Below, one piece after another: positions 24,801-29,560 of a stretch of DNA of 64,000 bases. The notes below the pieces were generated by a model. That model was not told where the DNA came from, searched no databases, and saw nothing but the letters and a program-made list of their open reading frames with translations. How positions within the stretch are numbered: position 1 is the first letter of the stretch; every line of letters begins with the position of its first letter. The position numbers were made by a program, and so were the translations under genes. The stretch comes from Metaphire vulgaris (Eukaryota > Annelida > Clitellata > Crassiclitellata > Megascolecidae), in NCBI GenBank assembly GCA_018105865.1, contig CM030859.1:7516168-7580167 (forward strand), written 5' to 3'.

Positions 24801-24995
24801 GAGATGAGAGCTTTTCGCCGCTATTAAAAACTACTTTTATGAATGATGAGAAGGAAATATAGACGCCAAAAGCAAAGGTGAATCATTTGCCTGCAAAAGG
24901 AACAGCTGGTCGTTCGACGTCGACTCCTGCCACAGGCGAAACTCAGTCAGCAACTCCCGCATAGTCGGTTCCGACGTATCTCCTCCAGTCGCCAT
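1..24995 (-). CDS. Dual UBC-like ubiquitin-conjugating enzyme gene, RWD + inactive UBC + BIRC6-type UBC (31 exons, 3' end outside window)
   Basis: I assembled 31 coding exons (listed separately), 2633 nt in the window, giving at least 877 residues. All 30 junctions preserve frame. Regions: residues 10-110 RWD-like ([10 protein letters not shown]); 123-190 acidic then charged; 225-365 UBC-fold-like with [13 protein letters not shown] but no HPN or catalytic Cys; 411-650 linker; 652-877+ UBC domain of the BIRC6 class. The last region contains [47 protein letters not shown] and PYFNEPGYE, each closely matching human BIRC6. The active cysteine is at about residue 788. The expected role is E2 ubiquitin transfer, perhaps E3-like as in BIRC6 and UBE2O; that role is inferred. 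No BIR domain is seen, so this is not BIRC6 itself, and I cannot name the orthologue. Confidence 0.88.
505..622 (-). CDS. Exon 30, UBC C-terminal helices (residues 813-852)
   Basis: Acceptor ...TTTTCTAG, donor GTCAGT. Reads [20 protein letters not shown] then [28 protein letters not shown] is diagnostic of the BIRC6/UBE2O E2 class. Confidence 0.92.
829..1085 (-). mobile_element. 3' tail of a LINE (CR1/L2-like), truncated, in an intron
   Basis: Minus-strand translation gives [20 protein letters not shown] followed by TRLKTHLF, the C-terminal tail of a LINE reverse-transcriptase ORF. Then comes a short 3' UTR ending in a (TTAG)n tract at about 829-853. The same tail is seen at 57575-57904. 5'-truncated dead copy. 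Confidence 0.75.
1528..1752 (+). mobile_element. tRNA-derived SINE, copy 1
   Basis: The head GGGGGTGCAGTGGAGTAGCGG looks like a tRNA D-arm/A box, and GGTTCAAATCT at 1581-1591 is a B box. The body shares GTTCACC and the TTAACAA end with the copy at 13519. The tail is (TAA)n from 1690 to 1752. It lies in the intron between exons 29 and 30. Confidence 0.75.
1826..1913 (-). CDS. Exon 29, UBC active site (catalytic Cys about residue 788)
   Basis: Acceptor ...TTTTCAG, donor GTAGAA. Reads [20 protein letters not shown] then NETTSTILQ. The catalytic cysteine is the one in KVCLS. BIRC6 has Asp where this protein has an extra Cys four residues before it. Confidence 0.93.
2104..2147 (-). CDS. Exon 28, strand leading to the active site (residues 769-783)
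   Basis: Acceptor ...ATTTTCAG, donor GTAAGC. Reads [14 protein letters not shown]. The RFNPNLYN form replaces HPN as in BIRC6 and UBE2O. Confidence 0.92.
2464..2785. mobile_element. 322-bp hAT-type MITE with 8-bp target duplication
   Basis: The ends CAGGCCTGTAGGAA and (reverse complement) CAGGCACTTTGGAA are imperfect inverted repeats. The flanks TCTGTAAG (2456-2463) and TCTGTAAT (2786-2793) match at 7 of 8. Inside are C-rich CACCCCCT motifs near both ends and two tandem copies of a GACCTTTTTT-GCTTGT unit. No ORF of note. Confidence 0.7.
3095..3300 (+). mobile_element. LINE tail fragment ending in (TAA)n
   Basis: Plus-strand translation gives [18 protein letters not shown], the usual LINE C-terminus, followed by a short tail and a (TAA)n microsatellite at 3250-3297. 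Confidence 0.5.
3308..3401 (-). CDS. Exon 27, UBC strands 3-4 (residues 737-768)
   Basis: Acceptor ...TACATCAG, donor GTAGAC. Reads [20 protein letters not shown] then [11 protein letters not shown]. Very close to BIRC6 PADTPYANGCFEFDVYFP. Confidence 0.93.
3800..3840 (-). CDS. Exon 26, strand 2 of the active UBC, GC donor (residues 724-737)
   Basis: Reads [14 protein letters not shown]. Acceptor ...GTGATAG. The donor is GCAAGT, a standard GC-AG splice site; it gives exactly the LITG/PEDTPY join expected for this family. Confidence 0.85.
4105..4155. repeat. Short tandem duplication
   Basis: The 25-bp unit CTATTTTAGATCTGACAATTT occurs twice in a row, immediately downstream of exon 25's donor. 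Confidence 0.7.
4161..4241 (-). CDS. Exon 25, first helix and strand of the active UBC (residues 697-723)
   Basis: Acceptor ...GTTGTATAG, donor GTACGT. Reads [18 protein letters not shown] then LSSAIFVRT. Matches BIRC6 ARRLAQE...LPLSSSSSVFVR. Confidence 0.86.
4560..4900. repeat. CT-rich low-complexity tract
   Basis: Polypyrimidine runs (CTCTCT, CTCCCTCC) dominate on the plus strand. No coding signal; the ORFs here are artefacts of purine/pyrimidine bias. Lies within the intron between exons 24 and 25. Confidence 0.6.
4917..5298. repeat. Inverted-repeat-bounded block with internal duplication
   Basis: Arms at 4917-4949 and 5266-5298 are about 30/33 complementary (ATCTCCAATA...TTAGATTA). Between them a roughly 130-bp unit is repeated in direct orientation, both copies containing TTTTGTTTTATTAGTGTTTA. 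It may be a small transposon or a folded-back LINE piece. Confidence 0.55.
5466..5533 (-). CDS. Exon 24 (residues 674-696)
   Basis: Acceptor ...TTTTTTAG, donor GTAATA. Reads [18 protein letters not shown] then SQSQ. Equivalent to the variable loop before the first UBC helix. Confidence 0.76.
6022..6088 (-). CDS. Exon 23, region before the C-terminal UBC core (residues 652-674)
   Basis: Acceptor ...TTTTTTCAG, donor GTAAGT. Reads [20 protein letters not shown] then VD. It aligns with the YxxxMKxLQF segment preceding the BIRC6 UBC domain. Confidence 0.82.
6879..7150. mobile_element. 272-bp hAT-type MITE containing telomere-like repeats
   Basis: Perfect 14-bp inverted ends CAGTGCTGAAAGTC / GACTTTCAGCACTG are flanked by a perfect 8-bp target duplication GTTCCAGG (6871-6878, 7151-7158). 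Inside, 7064-7104 is a run of TTAGGG units with small variants. Lies in the intron between exons 22 and 23. Confidence 0.88.
7064..7104 (+). repeat. Interstitial telomere-like (TTAGGG)n
   Basis: About six units GTTAGG(G) with variants GATTAGGG and TTAAGG, inside the 272-bp MITE. This is the metazoan telomere unit, though so short a run may simply belong to the MITE. Confidence 0.75.
7378..7505 (-). CDS. Exon 22 (residues 609-651)
   Basis: Acceptor ...GCTTGTAG, donor GTGAGC. Reads [18 protein letters not shown], then the acidic run [20 protein letters not shown]. Confidence 0.76.
8745..8776 (-). CDS. Exon 21, 32-nt microexon (residues 598-609)
   Basis: Acceptor ...GTTTTAG, donor GTACAT. Reads [10 protein letters not shown]. 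It bridges phase 2 of exon 20 to phase 1 into exon 22; no other pairing of exons 20 and 22 works without it. Confidence 0.68.
10010..10300. repeat. Repeat family copy A, related to 18830-18970
   Basis: Contains two CCAATAGCAACGTCG motifs, CTAAACGGTCTAAACCG and AGATAAGGATCTTAATATGAT. The same CCACCAACG, TCTAAACC, AATCAGAAC and AGATAAGGATCTTA elements in the same order occur at 18830-18970. Probably an interspersed MITE family; ends not determined. Confidence 0.5.
10506..10633 (-). CDS. Exon 20, low-complexity linker (residues 556-598)
   Basis: Donor GTAAAT. Contains [18 protein letters not shown] and [14 protein letters not shown]. The acceptor is chosen by phase (after CCAAAG) and has no clear pyrimidine tract, so the 5' edge is the least certain in the gene. 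Confidence 0.6.
11148..11236 (-). CDS. Exon 19 (residues 526-555)
   Basis: Acceptor ...TATTTTAG, donor GTCTGT. Reads [20 protein letters not shown] then [10 protein letters not shown], helical. Confidence 0.8.
11610..11646 (-). CDS. Exon 18, microexon-sized (residues 514-526)
   Basis: Acceptor ...TTATTTCAG, donor GTAAAA. Reads [12 protein letters not shown]. Leaves in phase 1. Confidence 0.76.
11849..11896 (-). CDS. Exon 17 (residues 498-513)
   Basis: Acceptor ...ATTTTCAG, donor GTAAGT. Reads [16 protein letters not shown]. Phase 0 at both ends. Confidence 0.78.
12209..12469 (-). CDS. Exon 16, Ser-rich linker (residues 411-497)
   Basis: Acceptor ...GTTTAG, donor GTAGGA. Starts [20 protein letters not shown], has a serine-rich middle ([12 protein letters not shown]) and ends [16 protein letters not shown] then SSLIPFAE. 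Amphipathic helices flank a probably disordered segment. Confidence 0.85.
13095..13142 (-). CDS. Exon 15 (residues 395-410)
   Basis: Reads [16 protein letters not shown]. Two AGs lie side by side (CAGAG); only the second gives the right phase. Donor GTTTGT. Confidence 0.72.
13519..13720 (+). mobile_element. tRNA-derived SINE, copy 2
   Basis: Begins GGGCGCAGTGGAATAGTGGT, has the B box GGTTCAAATCT at 13570-13580 and ends GTGTTAACAACCAAGTAAGT then AAATAAATA. About three quarters identical to the copy at 1528. In the intron between exons 14 and 15. Confidence 0.75.
14915..15001 (-). CDS. Exon 14 (residues 366-394)
   Basis: Acceptor ...CATTCCAG-type (ends GCCAG), donor GTGAAT. Reads [18 protein letters not shown] then [11 protein letters not shown]. 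Phase 0 at both ends. Confidence 0.8.
15176..15385 (-). CDS. Exon 13, C-terminal part of the inactive UBC-like domain (residues 296-365)
   Basis: Acceptor ...TATTATCAG, donor GTAAGT. Contains [38 protein letters not shown] and later [11 protein letters not shown]. In active E2s the catalytic Cys follows the strand here (HPNI...GxxCL); this exon has no Cys at all, so the domain cannot carry ubiquitin by thioester. The largest and most GC-rich exon but one. Confidence 0.88.
15809..15873 (+). repeat. (ATG)n microsatellite
   Basis: About 21 GAT/ATG repeats in the intron just downstream of exon 12's donor (15906, minus strand). On the minus strand it would read as poly-His, but there is no reason to think it is translated. 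Confidence 0.95.
15906..15971 (-). CDS. Exon 12, YPFYPP strand-turn of the inactive UBC-like domain (residues 274-295)
   Basis: Acceptor ...TTTTTTTAG, donor GTCAGA. Reads [20 protein letters not shown] then LQ. This is the YPxxPPxV signature of UBC folds. A long ATG-type microsatellite starts only about 35 bp past the donor. Confidence 0.86.
16138..16204 (-). CDS. Exon 11, inactive UBC-like domain (residues 251-273)
   Basis: Acceptor ...TTTCAG, donor GTGAGT. Reads [18 protein letters not shown] then ELQL. The split Ser codon is completed by the first base. Confidence 0.8.
16951..17030 (-). CDS. Exon 10, start of the inactive UBC-like domain (residues 225-251)
   Basis: Acceptor ...TATATAG, donor GTGAGA. 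Reads [20 protein letters not shown] then FDFIPG. The pattern of polar turn followed by [11 protein letters not shown] matches strand 1-2 of UBC folds. Confidence 0.8.
17579..17679 (-). CDS. Exon 9 (residues 191-224)
   Basis: Acceptor ...TTCAGCAG, donor GTGAGT. Reads [18 protein letters not shown] then [15 protein letters not shown]. This looks like helix 1 leading into the first UBC-like domain. Confidence 0.78.
18360..19470. repeat. Tandem duplication of about 600 bp that includes part of exon 8
   Basis: 18410-18490 and 18980-19080 share GTTACAGCCGA and TAGTTAGACAA...AAAATGGAACCA. 18627-18700 and 19380-19440 share GGAAGAACAAATGACC and GAAGATGAAGACTGAGTTCC. The second copy (further upstream in the gene) carries the 3' half of exon 8 with altered bases. 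Confidence 0.75.
18644..18740 (-). CDS. Exon 8, charged linker (residues 159-191)
   Basis: Acceptor ...CTGACAG, donor GTCATT. Reads [20 protein letters not shown] then [12 protein letters not shown]. Its 3' half and donor are repeated in altered form at about 19391-19438 by a local tandem duplication. Confidence 0.72.
19768..19833 (-). CDS. Exon 7 (residues 137-158)
   Basis: Acceptor ...TTTTTAG, donor GTAAGA. Reads [18 protein letters not shown] then ARKK. Phase 0 at both ends. Confidence 0.75.
20040..20081 (-). CDS. Exon 6, acidic stretch (residues 123-136)
   Basis: Acceptor ...TTTGGCAG, donor GTAGAC. Reads [14 protein letters not shown]. In phase at both ends, so it could be skipped without a frameshift. 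Confidence 0.72.
20434..20632 (+). mobile_element. LINE tail fragment
   Basis: Plus-strand reading gives a tail like [19 protein letters not shown] and [11 protein letters not shown] after small frameshifts. It is followed by TGCTATATAAATTG and a short TAA tract, the 3' end style of the CR1/L2-like LINEs elsewhere in the window. Confidence 0.6.
20836..21100. repeat. Two tandem copies of a 125-bp unit
   Basis: Each unit begins ATGCTGCCCTGAA.TAGAGAG and has an internal palindrome around GTGGGAAACCCACGG. The copies start near 20838 and 20963. Confidence 0.75.
22022..22073 (-). CDS. Exon 5 (residues 105-122)
   Basis: Acceptor ...TTTCAG, donor GTGGGT. Reads [17 protein letters not shown]. One base completes the split Lys codon from exon 4. 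Confidence 0.68.
22231..22280 (-). CDS. Exon 4 (residues 89-105)
   Basis: Acceptor ...TTTTTTTAG, donor GTAAGA. Reads [16 protein letters not shown]. Phase 0 in, phase 2 out. Confidence 0.72.
22786..22865 (-). CDS. Exon 3, RWD-like region (residues 62-88)
   Basis: Acceptor ...TTTTCAG, donor GTATAT. Reads [17 protein letters not shown] then [10 protein letters not shown]. The YP turn after a short strand is the hallmark of RWD/UBC-type folds. Confidence 0.75.
22922..23663 (+). mobile_element. 742-bp hAT element remnant with 8-bp target duplication
   Basis: Ends CAGAGATGTAGTC and (reverse complement) CAGGGATGTAGTC; flanks ATAATACC (22914-22921) and ATAATACT (23664-23671). Near 23240-23395 the plus strand codes [20 protein letters not shown] and [17 protein letters not shown], the C-terminal hAT dimerisation domain. 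A GGTCTTGGT-rich subterminal repeat is present at both ends. Internally deleted, non-autonomous. Confidence 0.88.
23909..23987 (-). CDS. Exon 2, RWD-like region (residues 36-62)
   Basis: Acceptor ...TTTTTAG, donor GTAACT. Reads [20 protein letters not shown] then KLQCPLG, a beta-strand pattern fitting an RWD domain. Enters in phase 0, leaves in phase 1. Confidence 0.72.
24891..24995 (-). CDS. Exon 1, N-terminus (residues 1-35)
   Basis: The start is [19 protein letters not shown]; the ATG sits in AAAATGGCG, a good initiation context. The frame is open back to a second ATG at 25025, but the inner one fits better. The exon ends in ...LFLLQ at CAG with a non-canonical donor GCAAAT. I chose it because phase 0 joins exon 2 and no GT donor nearby does so. 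Confidence 0.65.
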
Positions 24996-25237
24996 TTTGA
25001 ATCTCTGATTACGACGAAAACACACGGTGACGATGAGCCGTTAGCCATTCGCCAGATGACGACACTTTTGCCTTTGTGCTGAATAAGACTTCTCTTTTCT
25101 TGTCTTTAACTAGCATATTCGGGGACAAACAAACGAAGAAGCCTAAAAGAGGACAAAAGAGAAGAAAACTCTAATAAACGCTCTTCGTACAAGACAAAAG
25201 AAGTGGATAGGCCATGTCCTGAGAGAAGAATCATGCC
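24996..25237. other. Upstream region of the E2-like gene
   Basis: Probable 5' UTR and promoter area for the minus-strand gene. No TATA box or other core motif stands out. It ends at the MITE beginning 25238. Confidence 0.4.
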
Positions 25238-25586
25238 TAGGGATGTGAGTTCGGAAACTCTGAAAATTTCCTCCGCAATTATTCGGGAAATTTCCGAGAA
25301 AATAGCGGTATTTTTCCGGAATAATTCCGGAAAAGTTGATTATTATTTATTATTATTACTGTTTCTTATTATTTATTATTATTTATTACTATTATTTATC
25401 ATTATTTTTATTATCATTATTACTATTTATTACTATTCATTTGTTGGGAATTTGTTAACAACTGTCAGAAATGTAGCACTATATAATGTTTTTATGGACA
25501 TGCACGTGGCGCTTCCGGTTGCATTTTCCCGGAAATTTCCGGAATAATTCCGGGCATTCTACTTTTCCGGAAAAGTTGCAACCCTA
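25238..25586. mobile_element. 349-bp hAT-type MITE
   Basis: Ends TAGGGATGTGAGTT and (reverse complement) TAGGGTTGCAACTT; flanks ATCATGCC (25230-25237) and ATCATACC (25587-25594), 7 of 8. Several CGGAAATTTCCG-type inverted motifs lie near both ends and a TTATTA tract in the middle. About 240 bp upstream of the start codon of the E2-like gene. Confidence 0.78.
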
Positions 25587-25746
25587 ATCATACCTTTTAA
25601 GAGAAGTATAGGCTTATATCAGAGTTTATCCAACTGGCGGCCCTCTGGCCTGGGACGGAGGAGGGACATAAAGGCGAAGTCGCTTGTTTGATCGCAGTTG
25701 TTTCCGACAGTCTGTCGGCATCAGCCGCTGTATGAGCGCAGAAATA

Positions 25747-25749
<3 letters not shown>

Positions 25750-25801
<52 letters not shown>
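25750..25801. repeat. (TA)n microsatellite
   Basis: About 26 TA dinucleotides without interruption. Confidence 0.97.
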
Positions 25802-25802
<1 letters not shown>

Positions 25803-26274
25803 TGTCTATGGCCAGAGACGGCCTCCCGTGGAATGTCCAGAAAAAATACATAAATCACGGTGTCAGGTTACGGACGAGTCATGGCTGGTCGCGCTTTATG
25901 CAAGTGAATCCTCTAACCGCTAACTCATAACACATCACGTATGTGGAAGGAATAGGACCAGTGTTGCCGGACTCGCGGTTTTTCCGCACAATTGGGCTAC
26001 TTTTGTGGAGTTGCCTCGGTCTGCTGTTATTTGTGAGGGTTAATAACTTAATGTGTTGCGGGAATTTGGGATGCATTCTTTCAAGTCAAGCAACCGCTTC
26101 AGATTGAGCCTATACGAAACATGAATTTATTATTGGCATCAGTCTATGGTATTTCCTATAATTCATGCATTATCTCCTCAAATCTTCAGGTCTAAGTTTA
26201 AATCCTTCCTTTTTGTTAAATCATTTCCTCTATAGCCATTCGGATATTGACTATTGTCAAGAATTAAAGCAGTT

Positions 26275-26329
26275 ACTGGCGTGCTGCTGCTTTAGCGCTG
26301 CACGCCAGTGCGCTAAAGCAGCAGCACGC
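26275..26329. repeat. Perfect hairpin with a competing second hairpin
   Basis: Arms 26279-26298 and 26310-26329 (GCGTGCTGCTGCTTTAGCGC) are exactly complementary with an 11-nt loop. A second perfect pairing, ACTGGCGTGC (26275-26284) with GCACGCCAGT (26300-26309), uses part of the first arm plus the loop, so the two structures exclude each other. Confidence 0.9.
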
Positions 26330-27169
26330 TAAAATCCACGAGATTTCACTTACTTTTATTTAAGGTACGAACAGCCTTTGGGCGGGTTTTGGGAAACTTT
26401 CTGGACCAGCGATTGCGAGTTTTGAAAAAGTATCTGGCAACACTGTTCAACTTGCTTGTTTAGCACGTGAAGTCATAATAATATTTTTTTTCTTTCAAAT
26501 GAGTTGATTTATGTAATCAGTGTAATCGGCTGAAATCATCATCAATTCATTCTCGATTTGATTTCACTTGTGCTTACCATGGGTAAGTGGTATCAATACA
26601 ATAAACGGCACAACAGTAAGTAATCAAGTAAGTAAATTCGCGCGAATTTCTCTAGCGCCTTAGTGAAAAAGGTGCAACAGTAGCTGCTTATTCAAAAAAG
26701 ACAAATCTTATCTGGTTTGCTGCCCCCAAAAGGCTACATCTGATTGACTGGTCTCCATTCCAGCTCGCCGGAGAAGCGATGGAGCCGGTCGATAATCAGG
26801 GATGGGTAACTAAACTAGTTAACTAATTAGTTGCTAACTAAAAGTTTAGCTATTTTTTTAGTTGTCTCCATAGTCGAATTAAATATAAATAGTTTAGTTT
26901 AACTGAAAAATTTTAATTAGTAACTAAATAATTTAACTAAAACTTTTTAGTTGGTGTCCCGAATTCTCAAAAACAGTCTATCTTCAATCTATTCTTTTCT
27001 GGGTCAATTTTTCCAAACAAACTTGACAAACTTGTGTTCCTGCAGTCTATACTAAGACTTAAATATTAAAAAGACAATAATTAATGATTTCAATGGTTCA
27101 TTGACTGATATGTTCATGTTGCGAGCATCATCTATGTTTTCATGAACATACTTGATAGGCAGTGTCTAG

Positions 27170-27520
27170 AATGCAGGCAGCCCGCATTCTAATGTTAAAA
27201 TTAAAATGCGGGCAACCAGTATTTACTGAAACATGGGAAGAATGCGGGCAGCCCGCAATCTAGTTGTTCTAATTAAAATGCGGGCAGCCCGTATTTACCG
27301 AAATGTGGGAAGAATGCGGGCAGCCTGCATTGTAATAGTAATAATTAAAATGCGGGCAGCCCGAATTTACTGAATCCTGGGAAGAATGTGGGCAACCCGC
27401 ATTGTAAATGTATTAATTAAAATGCGGGCAGCCCGTATTTACCGAAACGTGGGAAGAATGCGGGCAGCCCGAAGTTACCGAAACATGGAAAGAATGCAGG
27501 ATGCTTGTATTTACCAAAAC
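27170..27520 (+). repeat. GC-rich minisatellite inside the inner element
   Basis: About 6 copies, period about 55-65 bp, of AATGCGGGCAGCCCGTATTT followed by ACCGAAACGTGGGAAG. The core TGCGGGCAGCCCG is itself palindromic (GGGC..GCCC) and is the inner part of the element's terminal repeat. Confidence 0.9.
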
Positions 27521-28089
27521 GCGATAATTAGGCCTAAATCTGTAGATGTAATGTTCAAAATCTGATAATTATGATGTACGGTAGTTTATATATGGCTAAT
27601 ATTTGAAAATGTAGAAAAGTCCACTTCATTGTCGTTTCTGTATTAAAAGAAAACTACCTATTAAGTATGGTTAGTACCATTCTATATTAAAGATGTTATT
27701 GTCTGCTACAATATTTTTACTTTTATAATTAGGTTGAATACATATTTTCCCAGATTGCAATAACACAGATCCTAACTTGAATCCAAAATTGTTCCTTTTT
27801 CCTCCGTCACCCGCATCTTCCATGCATACGACGTCCCCTCTCATTTTTCCAGAGGGTGCAGCCGCACCCCATGCAGCGCCACTCCCTACTGGCCTGGGGT
27901 TCGGGGTTTAACCCCGGTGTGAACGTTTCTTTTCTAAACGACTGATGATGAACTGGTTTACTGCTTGCAATTCTTATCCACGTCCTGCATACTCCAACAT
28001 AACTGGAACATTCCAATATATTTACTTAAAACTTCATAATTGAAAAACAACAATGTACAGTTGTACACATCTCACTAGTCACTACTAAC

Positions 28090-28252
28090 CAGTGGCCGCT
28101 CCAGGATTTGGCAAGTGGGGGGCCGTTGGGGTGGCAACTTCTAATCATGGGGCCAACCATTTGTAGTTATGTATGTAATATTGATTATAGGGACCCAACG
28201 GGGGGCCAAGCACTCAATAGGTTTGGCACGCCCCCCAGGTGGAGCCGCCCTG
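28090..28252. mobile_element. 163-bp hAT-type MITE inside the inner element
   Basis: Ends CAGTGGCCGCTCCAGG and (reverse complement) CAGGGCGGCTCCACCT; flanks CTACTAAC (28082-28089) and CTACTAAA (28253-28260). G-rich interior with two GGGGGCC motifs. Confidence 0.78.
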
Positions 28253-28260
28253 CTACTAAA

Positions 28261-29560
28261 TCTCTAACTAAACCTAACTTTAATCGAGTAACTGAACAGC
28301 CGATGACGCCCCCTTTTAAATACATCTATAATTTCCATTCATATAGCCCATTATTACTTTGTAATCCCAAAATTTTCTTTTACATTTTTATTTTGTGGAT
28401 TTGACAAAAAACGGCATATAAGCATGTAAAAGACTTAAATCATTTGTAAACTTTCCGTTTGCGTCATCTTGTGTTAATTACCAGACACATATTTTATACA
28501 GTATAAACATCCATAGACTTAATATCACATACCTCAGAATAATAACATCATAACCTCATACTGCTACATTAAAACTAAGTACCTGTAAATACAGTAGAGT
28601 ATCTTCACATAGCCTACACATATACAAATCCACATTTACTTATATCACTGATATAACCACATACTTAACTAAACAAGAACAACTTCAGAAACTATCATAC
28701 TGTCAGACACTGTATAACATTACAGTAACAGTTGAATTACTCCAATTGTATTCCATACTATCAATATTTAGTAATCCATAATAAATCACACTGTGCAATT
28801 ATCTCCACCACAATCTAAAACTAACATGTCTATTTGACTTAATCAAATATAACTTTATTCACTTATAAATTTGTCCTATAATTGAGAATGAAGTTTCAAT
28901 CACACCGTTGTTGCTTCTAGACTCACAGCAATTTAACATGCAATACAATAAATGAAACAACAGGTCAATTTTCTTAGATCAAACCACTCAATAAGTAATT
29001 GTTCAACATTGAAAAAAATCATTCGGTTGTAGTGAACACTTTACTTTATAATTAAAGCTCATTTCAAAGTGAACAAAGCAAGTGCTGTGCAAAACTGTTG
29101 CACTAGCTGCCTAAAACCTTGTAACCTAACTTCATAAATAAGTGAAAATATTCTCAACAACTTAACCAATATTCAACTTAATACAACATTATCATTACTC
29201 CATTTTCTACTATCACACCCAACCACAGTTACCCAAAGTCATCAGGCCAGGTTCAATGTAGAATTTCAGTCCAATAGATCAAATTATTATCCACAACATT
29301 ATAACAATGCTATCTTGCCTCTATCAAACACATTTCTATGAAATCCTCTTTCCCTTTCAAACATAGCATCCCATAGTTGAGTTTCCGAAAAAGCAACATA
29401 TGATATTGTGGAATCCTAATAGGTCAATCAACGGATAAGACAGTGTTGTCAAACAAATTTTCTTTTGCAAGTTGTAAGAATGAAGCACAACACTGTAACA
29501 TTTCAATGCAGCGCTACTACAATAAGTCTCAGTACAATTTTAGTAACAGAATTTTTTTAA
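28261..29560. other. AT-rich part of the inner transposon with no gene seen
   Basis: Dense in stops in all frames and lacking motifs I recognise. Confidence 0.5.

Larger units (their letters stand above)
25595..26796. other. Intergenic stretch without a recognised gene
   Basis: Apart from the (TA)n tract and the hairpin at 26275-26329, I see no coding signal on either strand. Confidence 0.5.

Noticed and set aside
1..24995. Calling the gene BIRC6
   Set aside because: The UBC domain is BIRC6-like, but the protein start is within the window, it is far too short, and no BIR domain is encoded.
25597..25923. ORFs with repeated Tyr-Ile on both strands
   Set aside because: Translation of a (TA)n microsatellite.
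27170..27520. CRISPR-like array of regularly spaced repeats
   Set aside because: The genome is eukaryotic, the spacers are themselves similar, and the array is part of a transposon end; it is a minisatellite.
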